In this document: positions 34,284-46,131 of the stretch, piece by piece
How positions within the stretch are numbered: position 1 is the stretch's first letter
Layout of the letters: the number at the start of each line of letters is the position of its first letter
Assembly (NCBI GenBank): GCA_013339685.2
Contig: JABSTT010002001.1
Location: 23,640-87,639 of the forward strand
Origin: Hyalomma asiaticum
Lineage: Eukaryota > Arthropoda > Arachnida > Ixodida > Ixodidae
Direction of reading: 5' to 3'
DNA: 64,000 nt
Program-made: the position numbers and the translations under genes
Notes under the pieces: model-generated
What the model was told of the DNA's origin: nothing
Databases searched by the model: none
Seen by the model: the letters and a program-made list of their open reading frames with translations, nothing else

Positions 34284-35702
34284 TTTAAACCTCGATACAA
34301 CTAGTTGATCAAATCACAAATTTGCTTTGTTATATCAAAATTTTAAATTGAAATTCAGCATTTTATGCTATGTGTTGTTGCCAAAGGATTCTAATTTACA
34401 CAGAAATGCAATGAGAACATTCTAATAACAGCAGCAAAAAAATACGCTTGCGGACAACTTTCTCTGTTTATGAAGGCAAGGCTACAGGAGCAGAGCTGTC
34501 TGTCTTTCATAATGCGCAAGTAGTTCAGCACATACAAATCGCGATCTCAAGAACGTGCAGATACAGCACCGCAATGCAAAATTCCCATGCCTGAAAGTGG
34601 GCGCTCCTTTGCAAAAAACTGCAAAGGAGCATCCTTGCAACTTTACTCAAATCACAGCTTTACTCAATTATGATGCATATCATGCCAAAAATAGATAGTA
34701 GTCAACACTTTTCATGCCTCCATGAGCGGTGATACCGGTGAATGCCTTGGTAGCCTCACCCAGAGTGATCGAAGCGATGCTGCACAAACCGACCGTTCCA
34801 GCAGTTTGGCGTTACACATCTACTGCTCTGCCATCAGCTGTAGCCATTGGACAATAAGATCCGATGATGAAAATCTACCCAGGACGTCAGACATCTGATC
34901 CTGGCAGACCGGTACAATGAAACACCCCAAATCCGACTCCCCCAGAGGTGTCGTGGATTAGGAGCCTTGCTCCACGCCGGAGTTCCCTCGCCGAGTCAGT
35001 CAGCGGCTCTGAATCCGCCATTGGAATTTGACATTACGATGGCCACAAAAGAGATGGCAGTTGCTACACCATCAACTTTTGTATGTGTTCTATGGAGAAC
35101 TCTCTCTCTCAAAACAGTGTCCCCTTGTTCTGTTATTGATTGCCACAATGAAGTCTGGCTGTTGAATGTGCGCTCTGCTGTTGCCAAGAGGTAATGGAAT
35201 GTGAAACCTCTGAACGAAAAACCCTGGCCCCCCTACGAAAGGCTGTCCTACTGTCGTGCACTAAAAAAATCAGCTTTTCCGCCAGGGTCTGTCTCTCTGT
35301 CCCTCTTCCATTCTGCCACCTTCCCGAAACATGAGCCCCACCCTGAAAGGAAAGCTACAAGGGACAGTGGTTGCAAAGCTGGCCTCGAAGAACTTCAAGC
35401 TTTCCCAGAAAGACCTCACCGCTATCCCCACTGGCCAGTGAAGTAAAGGGTGGGGACTGCAATAGCACTGTTGCAGAGAGAAATTAGGGCCATGTCCTTT
35501 CAGTGCCACTTAGGCCCCACTCACACAGAAACAGCTTTGGGGTCCCCTTCTTCATCTTTTTTCACGCAAACCTTTATAACAATTATCAGTTATGATAATA
35601 TAATTTTAACAGCACTTCAATATTGTTATAAGTGGGTTCCATTGCATATCAAGCATATAAAAAATTTCATGGTATTGAAGTTTGTTATGTCGAGGTTTAA
35701 CT
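34284..35702. mobile_element. Possible Tigger-like element, about 1.4 kb
   Basis: The left end TTTAAACCTCGATACAACTA and the right end, read on the minus strand, GTTAAACCTCGACATAACAA are inverted copies of the 'AACCTCGATATAAC' terminal motif common in pogo-type elements. The interior has no readable transposase. A TA duplication is not clear, so the borders are approximate. Confidence 0.4.
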
Positions 35703-35751
35703 CTATGCGAGATGTACAGAAGAGATGGCAGTTCTGTACACAGTGACTGAC

Positions 35752-35831
35752 CCCATTCTTCGTAGATGCGTTCGTCAGGGTCACTGGACACCACGGGGGT
35801 CAGCACGTCCATCCACCGTGTTTTGTCGCTC
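35752..35831 (-). CDS. Ephexin-family RhoGEF exon, PH-SH3 linker
   Basis: This 80-nt exon reads ESDKTRWMDVL, the end of the PH-domain C-terminal helix with its conserved Trp, then DERIYEEW, the linker that precedes the SH3 domain in ephexins. The acceptor is TGTTTGCAG|G, the donor GGG|GTCAGT. Its entry phase completes the Glu codon split at the end of the PH exon. Confidence 0.85.
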
Positions 35832-36130
35832 CTGCAAACAAACAGCATGATGAAGTTCAATTTCAGTTTCAAAAGGAAAAGCTTACAGTGTGAAACAACA
35901 CGCGTGGTATGAATCCATGCCAACTAGCCTAACTAGCATATTTTCATGCCATCAAGTCCAGTTGACAGCTGGTCTTCTGTGTCTGCTCCTTCACAGCCGT
36001 GTATTAGTCGTAGCAATTAGTGCAGCATAAAAATTAATAATCTCCATTGTGACTTTCACATTAAAAAAGTGATACTGTAGCGCAAAGGCACATCCACATA
36101 CAAGAAAAACTTGGAATGCGAGAGATGCGC

Positions 36131-36240
36131 TGACTAAAAACTTTATCCCGAGAACGGAAAGGTGTGACTATATGTACCCATTCCAGTGGACAGTACACAA
36201 GATACGTCATTTCCATTCTCGGAATAAAGTTGTTAGTTGA
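36131..36240. repeat. Foldback, 30-bp arms
   Basis: TGACTAAAAACTTTATCCCG at the left arm start is repeated inverted at 36210-36240 (about 25 of 30 matches) around a 49-base loop. The origin is not recognised. Confidence 0.5.
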
Positions 36241-36355
36241 TGCCTGTGCAACCTTCTGCCTTTCTTTCAGTGTAGGCATGCCTGAGCACTACAATATGCA
36301 GTTACCAAACACTAACTTGCCTGGCAACATGTATTTTCCTCATGTTAAATCAACA

Positions 36356-36875
36356 CCTCCTAGAAAAACAATGCCTGGAACGTGAGCCGCGAACGCGCTG
36401 CCCTACCCTCTGGTTTTACCCTCCCCCATCGGCACGGAGGCGAGCGCATCTGGTGGTCGCTCCTTGTAAACACACTGACGCGCGGCCGCCGGGAGCCGAG
36501 CGGATGCTGCTGTGCTTATGTGCCTGAATAACTACATCATGCGAGTAACCTTACGGGGCATTTCGTCGCTGGTCAGTTTGTTTTAGTAGAACATTTTGCT
36601 GCAAAGCAGCAGGTAAGTTTCAACGCGTTTCAACGCTGCGTCATCTCCTATGAAACAACCGCCGGCGGAGAGCGCACGCCCTCCTGCCGACAGCGCCGAC
36701 GGTCCGGACAGCGCGCAGGCCGGCTGCTCCCAGCTACGCAATTTGCTACGCCTGTGATGTCATGTGACCAGGCGGTCCGGAGGCGAGCGCTCTCGCATGG
36801 TGCCTGGTCGAAACATGCGGCAGGGAGCTCCCTATGTGAAAAAGCGATATTCCAGGCATTGTCTTTTCTAGGAGG
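36356..36875. mobile_element. GC-rich 520-bp TIR element
   Basis: Inverted ends CCTCCTAGAAAAACAATGCC (36356 onward) and CCTCCTAGAAAAGACAATGC (minus strand from 36875) differ by one indel over 25 bases. The interior is strikingly GC- and CpG-rich compared with the surrounding intron. No target duplication or coding frame was seen. It lies in the intron after the PH exon. Confidence 0.55.
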
Positions 36876-37117
36876 CGTTAGTTAAACTTACTGTATACAG
36901 TTTAGCACATACTATTCAACTTGCAAGCTCTTAGAAGTTGTAGCTTACAGGCAATAGTGATTGATTATAAAGCACCAAGAAGTCTACTGAGATTTCGACC
37001 AGTGCCTAAGTGCTGTTTAATCAATCAATACTTGCATTTGGCACATACATAAGCTCCAGAGTGGCAACTATCAACAAGCTTCATCGTCGGCATAGTCCAG
37101 CAAGCAAAAAGGCTCAC

Positions 37118-37548
37118 TCAGACTCGGCGGCCAACAGCATCTCGACTGTACGTCCTGCACTGTTTTGCAGCAGGGTGAGCTGGAACACGTGGCGGCAGCA
37201 GTCAGGCAGGCGTGACGGGAGCGTGACCTCCGCACACGCCTGCACCATGTTTCGCGGGCAGTGGTCGAGAACAGCGTAGTAGTCGTCCCCTTTGCGCTTG
37301 GTCACTAGTAGCAGGTCGGTGAATAGGAACAGGTGCAGCGACGTACGCGCGCACTGCACCAGTCGGCCCCAGGTGCGCCTCCTGCTGTCAAGGGACACCC
37401 GCACCAGTGGGCCCCGCTTCACGAGCCAGCGGCTCGACGAGATGAGGGGCACTGCACGACACTCGCGGAACTCCAGCGTCCGTGACACATGCAGCATCTC
37501 TTCCATGCGGGCCATCTTGCGGGCACCCTCATTGCAGTCAGCTACAAC
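37118..37548 (-). CDS. Ephexin-family RhoGEF exon, DH end and PH domain
   Basis: The exon opens with VVADCNEGARKMARMEEM, the last DH helix (the N-(E)-GAR-(K/R)-M element of ephexins), then the PH domain: WLVKRGPLVRVS, GRLVQCARTSLHLFLFTDLL, LVTKRK and CPRNMVQACAE. PH strands support membrane placement and GTPase contact. The acceptor is TTTTGTTGCAG and the donor CTGA|GTGAGC; the open frame runs on four bases to a chance TGA. Length 431 nt, entering in phase 0 and leaving with two bases of a Glu codon. Confidence 0.88.
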
Positions 37549-39770
37549 CTGCAACAAAATTCTGCTTGCTCTAACCTGCTTTGTTGGCTGGTCGAAAAAA
37601 ATTGATGGCCAATAACAACTACTCGTTCACTGTTCCTTTTTTAACTTCTTTGTTAATTTGGAAGTGCACTACTCAGAAGCCTGTAACTTTTTAGTAGTGC
37701 TGTTCCAAATGAGTGAATGAATAAATGGGGCTCCAATGGCACTGCCACTCAATTTTCTCTGTTAACCAAGGAAATAAAAGCGCATGAACAACACTCACAG
37801 AGGGAAGAAAACGCAGGACCATAAGTGCTGTTCGTGTGCTTTTATTTCTCTGGTTAACAGTTATGTACCATCTCACCCAACATCATGTTTTGTTAAACTA
37901 TCCATTTTCTCACTTACTAAGGTTCTTATCTCTCTTCAGTGGCGAGCTGGTTCGCACCTTGCTCACCACCTCTCGCTCGCACCTTGTTTCGTTGCCCAAC
38001 ATATGTGCTGCCATCTATTATTCGAGAATAAATGTAGCTGATATGGAAGCGATGTGGTACTGAAAGTCACAAACCAAAACATCAAGCACTTGTGCATGTC
38101 ATGTCTGTCAGATAATACGAAAATTTTACAGGCTATTAAAGAAAATTACAATAACTAGCAGTGTTGTAAAAAAAACAAGAACAATAATGAAAGTAATACA
38201 CAAGTGAGAAGGATAATACAAAGATGAACTGTGCTAATACGAATTATGAACAGTACTCATATATACATATGAACACATAATTACTATACATAAAATTTCA
38301 GAATACATAAAAAGACTAAAGATAATGCTTGGTTAGATAGGAAGTAGTGTTCACATAGAACACGTCAATATAACGAACTTCAATATAACAAAGTTCTCAA
38401 TATAATGAAGCACTTGATTCTTACGTGATGTCCATAGAGCACCATGTATATTTTACCCCCATATAACGGAGCATGTTTATCCACAATTTCAATGTAACTG
38501 AGTGTCAAGTGAGAAGCATGTGCAGCCGTAGAAGTGCTAGTAGACGTAGCTGTTCTTGCTTATCATTCAAGAGATTGTGATCGTATGGGTGTTGCCAACG
38601 ACGCTTGTAACTTGCAAGTGATCACGATTGGCGGGAAAGGTGCCGCTATGTATTTCTGAACATTGTATGGCTCAGTTTTCATGGTTCATGACAGAAAGAA
38701 GCCATTTTTATACTCTGTGAAGAATGGATACATTCCTAGTGAAAGCATTGGAGGTAATCGGTGCTTTTACTGCAAGTTGATTTTTCTTAGCTGCTCGCAG
38801 TTACCCACCACACAACTACCAACTCTAAAATTATGCAGGTGTTCTGTGATAAAGGCAACTTGCAATACCTGTTGAAGCAATGCACAATAGCGGCTGAAAT
38901 TGGTGATGCTGTACCGGGCATTGCAAAATACTTCATACATACACATGCTATATAGCAAAACAGAAAACGTGGTCCCTGCGAACTGAGGAACTGCAATTCC
39001 GGTTGTCGCCTTGCATTTTGTGCTTTTTGTGATGCACTATGGTTTCTGATGGTGCATATTCATCAAACTAAGTTGATAGCTAACGGTTTCGGTGGAAATG
39101 ACGTCAGTATTGCCCTCCTTATCTCCAAGGCCTGTGTAGAGCAGGCCTAGGAGCATTTGAAAGTGTTTGTTTGCTATGTTGGCAAAAGTGCAACGCAGCA
39201 GGCATCCGCAACGGTCATGTCCAGAAAGCAAGTGACTTCTTATAATGGCAGTGATACCAGCACTGACACTTGTCCTAAAAACCACCTGAAGCCGTGATGT
39301 AAGACAGGGGAATGCCTGCATCAAAAGTGGAAGCCCCGACTTGTAGGCGAAAAGGAAAGGGCATCAAATAGTCGGTGCCCTAGTTGCCCAAGCGCGCCAA
39401 CGTCGCAACACGAGCGCCAACGTAGCATCTATAAAGGGAAGCGTGCCCTCAGCCATTTTTGCATTCTCATCTCATAAGCACATATGCTTGAGGAACGTAT
39501 TTCAAAATTTTATTTTGTAATGCATTGCACAGCATGCAGCACTGCTGCATTCCTGCATAGGTGATCACGATGGCATTCTGGACACAATGCACATTTGCTC
39601 GAAATCTGTAAAAAAAACATGTTCAGGTTGTTTAAGGGCACTTGCTAGGCCAAACATTGCATTTCCGTGCAGAGTCCAAGGTGATGGCTATGCATCCATC
39701 ACTGCCACGTCTTGCCGTAGTGAGTGCTTGAAAACCTTATCGGATTGAGCCAAGGTCACTCTCATCTTAC
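37549..39770. other. Ephexin intron with repeat pieces
   Basis: The intron contains a foldback at 37759-37860 and a Tigger-terminus-like stretch around 38360-38480 (CAATATAACGAACTTCAATA and similar). No exon was recognised. Confidence 0.45.
37759..37860. repeat. Foldback, 31-bp arms
   Basis: CTGTTAACCAAGGAAATAAA (37759 onward) and its inverted copy ending at 37860 match at 27 of 31 positions around a 40-base loop. It may be a retroelement terminus, but this is not established. Confidence 0.5.
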
Positions 39771-40331
39771 CTGGTTGAGGGCTCCGAGGGCATCTCTGGC
39801 GGGTTTGCTGTCGGGCACGTGCCGTAGCAGGGCGTCGGCCAGCAGGGGCAGCCGTGTGACACGCTGCATCGGCAGCAGCAAAAACGAGTGGAGACGCAGG
39901 CCCTGGCAGTTCGGGGCTACTTCCAGGTCACGCAGCCGTGCAGCCACATCCGGTCGTGAAGCGCTGAGCTCACGCAGCAGCCGCTCCTGGTGTCCCTGGT
40001 GAGAGCAATAGCGCACGTAGGCGGCCCCGTAATGCGAGGCGTGCTCCTGCAGTGCATCGCACACGGACTGCTCGCACAGCAGCGGGCCGTCCCACGCCTT
40101 GTCAAGGCGCGCCAGCAGTCGCTCGCTCGCCTCGCGCAGGGGTGCCAGGCTGCCAAACAGGGCATCCCACTCGCGTGGCTCGAGCGTGCCCTGCAAACCT
40201 TGGGCAAAGTGGTCTGACAGGAGGCGTAGGCTGCGCTGGTACGACGCTTCCGAGGTGAGCACTTCGAACAGTGCCTCCTGCTGACGCTGCTCGGTGTCCG
40301 TCAACCGTTCCAGCACACCACTCGCACGAAC
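39771..40331 (-). CDS. Ephexin-family RhoGEF exon, DH domain
   Basis: The product is a guanine-nucleotide exchange factor that activates Rho-family GTPases at the cell cortex. This 187-codon exon holds most of the DH domain: conserved region 1 (EALFEVLTSEASYQRSLRLL), a middle with AYVRYCSHQGHQERLL, and conserved region 3 (LLLPMQRVTRLPLLADALL), which forms the GTPase-binding surface. The start VRASGVLERLT matches the ephexin segment just before the DH domain, which separates this family from other RhoGEFs. The acceptor is TCTCTGTGCAG|G, the donor CAG|GTAAGA, phase 0 at both ends. It is GC-rich compared with its introns, as are the other exons. The arthropod single-copy gene is called Exn in Drosophila; orthology is inferred. 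Confidence 0.9.
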
Positions 40332-40547
40332 CTGCACAGAGACAACATCGGATGCACTCACTAGCCACGGAGAAGTGCAGAGCGCAACTCAGCGATGGGA
40401 CAGTGAATAACACAGAACTCGGGACAGCTTGTCCTGCAGTATGTGTTCTCCATTGTGCCATTCTAAAGACGTGCACTGCAGACATTCAATTTTGTGAAGA
40501 TTAATGCACATTACATTGAGTGATAGGAATTCAGGTTTTCTTCTCCA

Positions 40548-41613
40548 GCATAATAAATGCACTCCCAACTTTGAGCTCCTGTTGTGGCTCCAGGTTGTGG
40601 CTTTCCTACTTCACTTGATCCGCGGTGCCTGGGTGCCGTTCAGTGCGCTGATTCGTAACTCCTGTGGCCCGATAAAACTGCCACATGTTGCCAGGCTTAG
40701 CCGCATGCAAGCAGTGGTAACATCATTTACTGACAGTGCTGCATTCCTCCGCGTTATCACAGTTCTCTCAGGCTCGCTGCGGCACGCTGCAATACGTGCT
40801 GCGCAGGCTGGTGCAGTTAAGTCTAGGCATGGTTGGGGCATGGTATTCAAGATTGCCACAATGCAATCTCGGGCGTCATGCTTAACAAACACGACTGAGA
40901 GGTTCAGCACAGATATGCGGATGAAATGCAATGATAAGCCGTTTTGCATTCGGTGATGCGAAAGATTTATTTTCTGTTAAGGCTTCCCGCGAATGCTACT
41001 GAACACTGACATGGCTAGGCGTCTCCAAGATTGCATTTGGTGACGTACGTACATACTGACTTTGGTTGGCCACAAGCAGCCCAAGCCGGCGTGGTAAGGA
41101 TCAGTGGCCTACTACGCATCGTGCGTGTCGATATGCATGAGAGCTGCGGCGACACAGAAAATATAGAAACTCTATACACGGTGGAGAACGCGGCATACTG
41201 CTTAGTTACTTTTTTTTTTTTTTTTTTGCTGTTGACCAGTTGACATGCAGCATCGCCATTTTTCCGGTTTCGTGGCACTATGGGTGAACCAACAGTCACA
41301 CAAAAGCAAAAGGCCATGGCAATGGAACGAAACGCAGCCACCATAAAGGCTGTCGCTGTGGATGCCAAGTCGCTTGGTACCGATGCCACATAGCGCTTTT
41401 TTTTTTTTCTTTTTATTGTCTTTAAATAAAATTTCACCGCATGTGTGACTCTACGTATTACCTTGGGTCACAATGCCACCTTTTTTGCCCGTGAAAATGT
41501 TTTGCACACCCTGAAAAAGCTTTCGTAATATTTAGCTCTCATAAAAAATGCACCCCCCAACTTTGCTTCCATTTATCGAAGAAAAGTGCGCTCATTACGC
41601 AAGTAAATATGGT
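40548..41613 (+). repeat. Non-autonomous DNA transposon family, long copy
   Basis: This copy aligns over most of its length with the reverse complement of 57427-58295 (for example GATAAAACTGCCACATGTTG against GATAAAACTGCCGCACGTTG) and, in its right third, with the reverse complement of 49225-49728. Its right end ...GCGCTCATTACGCAAGTAAATATGGTA recurs, inverted, at the left end of the 57427-58295 copy, so the family has terminal inverted repeats. The left terminus is truncated here. No transposase. It lies in an ephexin intron. Confidence 0.65.
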
Positions 41614-42032
41614 AATATCTGCAACCAAATACAGCACTACTTCCGAGCCCTCTTAAAACATCAAAATTGTTGCAATTTTGCTTAAAAAAGAAGCACTCAT
41701 AGATAGTGATGTATTCAACTGCTACTCAAAGTGAGGTTTGCATTTAAATCTGCATTTAAAGACATGTTTTTCTCAGTTGCTTTCCTAAACAAGAAACAGT
41801 GCATCACATAATGCACAACGGAGGTACAAAGGTGAACAGATATGTGACCTGACATTACGTCCACAAATTGTAACGTACAAAGCAGTCATGACTTAAGAGT
41901 GGTGGTGTAGTGCAAAACAAATGGTTCCTTGGAGCACTTGTAAACATAATGTAACAGTTCTGTGACCACATTGATTGGGCACTTCTATGGGCTGCAAAGT
42001 GTGCTTCTCTTACACAACAAAAGAATGCCCAC

Positions 42033-42171
42033 CTGTGGCAGTTCTCGCCAGAGGGTGCACTGTCCACAAGGCTCGTCACCAACAGCCGATCCCCACTGGA
42101 ATGCCTGCTGCACCACTGCCTGCTGGTAGAACTGGTACAGAGGCTCTTCCTCCAACAGCTGGCCATCACTG
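42033..42171 (-). CDS. Ephexin-family RhoGEF exon, segment before the DH domain
   Basis: The exon encodes SDGQLLEEEPLYQFYQQAVV, then CTLWRELPQ. The EEPLYQ-x-Y-(R/Q) block and the (L)W-(R/Q)-ELP motif are typical of ephexins immediately before the DH domain; in some members the Tyr here is a kinase target that relieves autoinhibition. The donor CAG|GTGGGC leaves in phase 0, matching the DH exon. The acceptor is probably GTGTGGACAG|C but has a poor pyrimidine tract, so the left codon may differ by one residue. Earlier exons were not found in the window. Confidence 0.75.
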
Positions 42172-43101
42172 CTGTCCACACAACACCACAGCACTTTTCT
42201 TTATTTATTTAAGCTCACGGCACGCAGGAATCGCAGAGCTGAATTACCTACACTACACAAAAGCAAATAACAAAACAAATAACAGGGGATCTACAGTGAC
42301 AAAAACAACAAGAATGCAGCAGCAACTAATACAGGACAAATACCTAACTGGCAGGAAGCGCAACACAGATAAGCGCGCTCAAAAACTGCAAGAATTAGGA
42401 AGTGAGAATCCACATGGAAATTTTTAAACAAAAAGTCAGTAATATAAACTATGTACCAACTACAAAAATCAATTATGTCATAGAATAACTTGAACGTTTC
42501 CCTTGACAACATTTTTAGGACGCATCTGCACAATTGCACTATTGATCCCAAGGTTACACGAGCAGCTACTTAGTATCACGCATAAAACTGTGTCTGTTAA
42601 TATACACATGTAACATAACATGCAATTTACTTGCAAATTTAGGTGCTTCATGTATGATCTCTTGTCACTCTTATTTTTATTTTTACCTTGTGCTACAGGT
42701 TTGCCAAGATAGTTCTGAAGTTGGTGTTTTTTTTGTTATCTTTTTTCTTGTATATATTAAAGCAATTTTTCGTGCTTTAGTTTCTTTTTACCATGAAGGT
42801 GTGAGAGCTTAGTCAAGTGTTCCTCGCTTTTTCATCTCACACCTTCCGTCAATCCTTTGTATTGATGGGAAACAAATAAACTATTATTATATTATGTGTT
42901 TGTTCCAACGTTCAGAGCTACTGGAGAAAAATGAATTGAAACTCCCTTTCATAAACACACCCACTCCACATGGTCGCCTCTAGTGCAATTACAATGTCTT
43001 TGCTACTCACCACATATATTACATAATAGTTATGGGTACACTTGCACTTGCGATGCTACGCATGGTTTTAACCCCTCGTCATTCCCGCACGCCACCTATT
43101 A
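42172..43101. other. Ephexin upstream intron with LINE tail
   Basis: No exon was recognised. Positions 42640-42895 end in GGGAAACAAATAAACTATTA and ATT-repeats, a LINE 3' end without coding part, on the plus strand. Confidence 0.45.
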
Positions 43102-43799
43102 GTAGAAAGTAGAGCACTGCATGGGCCGTGATTTTCGGCCTGGGCCCGGCCTGAGCCCGCCGCTCGCTGAAGCTTACCCGCCCAAGCCCGGCCCGGTTAA
43201 TAAAAGTAAGGCCCGTACCCGGCCCAAGCCCAGAAAAAAAATTTACCTACCAGATGCGGCCTGGCCCGACTGCAAACCAGGCCCGACTGAGGCCCGAGCA
43301 TAAAATTTCGAGCAAGAAGTTTTAAGCAGCAATAATAGACGTTTCGTTTTCGCATGCTTAATTAACACGTACATTTTAACCTTCAGTTATTTAGTCAGAA
43401 AAACCACCTAATGTGGAAATATTTTGAGCAACAATAATGGGTGCAAAGAAGATTTATTGATCAGAGGTATACTGTATCTATTTCTTCGCATATTCAGACA
43501 GAAATCATCAAGAGGGTTTTGTAACATATTGTGGCAGCCAAACTGATTTGTAGCATGACTTTAGCCTTAATGAAAAGCACAATAAAAACGGAGGCACACT
43601 ACACTGTTCTCGAACTTCTTGTTTTTATTGCACCCTCTATCAAAAGCATGTCTATCAACAAACAATCGCACACCCTTCTAGACATTTAACACCACTCCTC
43701 AGTATAGTAGTAGCTTGCCTTAACAAGAAGAAGATGAAATCCAAATTTATGAATGGTGTATTAAATGCATAAGCTTCGATTATAACTATAATAAACTGA

Positions 43800-44388
43800 G
43801 CTTTTTTTTTTATAGTCATCAGTCCACCTGTCCACAGCCATTGAACAATGGCAATCCTCCATCGCTGCCTTGATTACTGGCCTTAGCATTTCTCGTAAAG
43901 CACCGGCCACTTCGGCTGCCTTGCGGGACACTGTCGTGGGATGTGGAAGTAATTCTTTTGGCGGATAGTGTTCTGTACCAGGCATCGTCGGCGACAAATT
44001 CATCAGCAATTTTCGAAAATCCTTCATCTCGCACGACGTCGAAGGGCCTCATATCTTTAGCGCACCATCGGACGCACGAAGTCGTCAAGCTCTCCTTTAA
44101 ACCGGAAGGAACCGCGGGCTTCTTTTCAGAAAAGAAAGAAGTCAGGACAGCAGATCCTCCCGTTTAATTGAACTTGTGCCTGTTCAGATGAGGCGGCATT
44201 CCGGTCTTACCGGTATCAAAGCCCAAAAAGGTTTTGCACTCTTTGCATTGCACGCGTCCTGCTGGAGACAAAGTGTTCGAATAAACTACCAAAAGAAACC
44301 TCTTCGAAACGTCGCTTTTTGGAGAGTGCTTTGACACAAGCTTCAGTTTCCCGGAAGAAATGTCCTCTTTCAAGCCTGCGCTCATTGT
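43800..44388 (-). pseudogene. hAT transposase, N-terminal remnant
   Basis: From the start MSAGLKEDISSGKLKLVSKH the frame has a BED-type zinc finger (VQCKECKTFLGFDTGKTG...HLNRH: two Cys, two His), then in another frame WCAKDMRPFDVVRDEGF, the hAT motif W-x-x-x-D-x-RPF-x-V-x-x-x-GF, then LPHPTTVSRKAAEVA and a DRWTDDYKKK block (catalytic Asp region 1 in hAT transposases). At least two frame changes and stops interrupt it, and everything after the first catalytic block, including the C-terminal dimerisation region, is missing. It cannot be active. Confidence 0.8.
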
Positions 44389-44616
44389 CCCTTACAGATA
44401 CGTAAAATTGCCATTGCCCTTACACTCTCCTAATGATCATGTAGTTCTTATTCCGAGGCAAGAAAAATGCTAAAGTGGTGCAGTTTGTTTATTCCTACCA
44501 CGTGCGGTCCAACAATCCCCCCTTCTATTACGTTATGCACAGTTTCTTGCCGCGCTCTTTTCTTTCTTCTGTAATAGTGCATGCCTTCCTAATGTGGTTA
44601 TCGCTAGGAGGTGGCC

Positions 44617-44850
44617 TTTCATCCACAGTGGTAGCTCAGCAGGTACCCGAGGACACGATTTCAATTCCACAGCCTCGTCACCATGCATCTTGATGGGGGC
44701 AAAATACAAGAACTCCTGTGCAAGTGGATTTAGGTGCACGGTGAAGAATGCCAGGTGATCGAAATTAATTTGGAATGCTCCACTATGGCGTGCTTTATAG
44801 TCATAATGTAGTTTCGGCACTTAAAAACTCCGTAATTATTAGCCGGTTGC
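44617..44850 (+). mobile_element. tRNA-derived SINE, family 2, inside the hAT
   Basis: A-box GTGGTAGCTCAGCAGGTACC and a B-box-like GATTTCAATTCCACA form the tRNA head; the body has TTTAGGTGCACGGTGAAGAA and CGAAATTAATTTGGAATGCT; the tail reads TTCGGCACTTAAAAACTCCG. This is the plus-strand form of the family seen at 61795-62030. It must postdate the hAT insertion. Confidence 0.75.
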
Positions 44851-46080
44851 CTTTGGATTTACGCGGAAAGGACTGGCATGAGATGAACGAAAATATATTG
44901 GTCTGTTTTCGGCTTCGTTATACTTTGGTGATTACGGCGCCGCGAAGCTCCTCTACACTTAACGTTTGGGTGCGTGTTGTTCGAGTCAAAGGGACCTTCC
45001 TTGAAGCGCAAACCGTAACCACGACTGCGGGTTTCCGCAGAATTCATTTGCCAAATCGTAACCACCTTTTTCAAGCCAGAGATCTGACCAAGGGAGTATA
45101 CTTTGGCCTACGCTTATCTCAATAGCAGTATACTATTTCTGCACGTTGCAACACTGTTACGGCGATAACATGGTGCTCTCGCAACATGTATATTGCGGAA
45201 TAAGACTACAGCACATAGGTTGGAAAACCTTTTTCTCTTTTTTTCTTTTCGAATTGCATGAAACATAACTGTGGTGTTTAGCTTCTCACAGATTTTTTGT
45301 GTGCTAACCACTTCTTTCGGTCTTCTCATTCGTTAAACACACGATTTACTCTCCTGCCTTTCCTTCCTTTCCTCCTCCCTCTGTGGGCCTACAGGGTAGC
45401 TAGCCGCGCGTGTCCAACTCGCACCACTACAGAAATAGAAGCCGCGATTGACCCACGGGAAAAAAGCTCTTTCCCGTTATTAGTTCTGTGTATTGAGACT
45501 GCGTAGATCTTTTGTTTTTGGGGATGGCTAGAACTTTCACCATCTTCCCCCCCTTTGCAGTTCTGCCACTTTTCTTACGAGGATGAAATGTAAATATAAC
45601 TTTATTTTATTAATCTCATTACTGCGATTATGAGATAACATTTGGAATATTATATAACTAATGCAAATAAAATCACAGAACTAATCGTGAGATGTTATCT
45701 ATACAAATACCTGATCCATTTAGTACTTCTAGGCAGAGTTGCCAGATGCTACTGACCTGACAGGCAAATAACCATCACAAAATATGCCCAAAAAAGCAGC
45801 ATGGCTTCCATGAAGAAGCCCAAGGGAAATGAAAATTTAAAGAATTTTCCAATTAAATTGAGTTGAAGAATTCGCTAATTATTTTGTACAGCAAAAATAT
45901 GCGCACCTATAAACGAAAGTACATGTTTACTTTTTAACATTGTCTTCATTCGGCTGAATGCACCTGTGCTAGCACATGATTAATGTTATTTGTTTGTTCT
46001 CCCAGCGTATGTTTGACTTCAACACTCAACTACTCAGTCATCGATAAACGCGATATTTGCGAACGTGATGATCACTAAAT

Positions 46081-46131
46081 TAACCATATTTGCTAGGAAA
46101 CCATATTTGCTAACCATATTTGCTAGGAAAA
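46081..46131 (+). repeat. Tandem ACCATATTTGCTAGGAA copies
   Basis: Three adjacent copies of a 14-17 base unit (ACCATATTTGCTA, with or without GGAA), within the hAT element. Confidence 0.75.

Noticed and set aside
37292..37615. Plus-strand 107-codon frame opposite the PH exon
   Set aside because: Antisense shadow of the GC-rich PH exon with no recognisable domain.
40102..40485. 127-codon minus-strand frame overlapping the DH exon
   Set aside because: It is the shifted-frame shadow of a GC-rich exon; the DH frame is the one with family motifs and splice sites.
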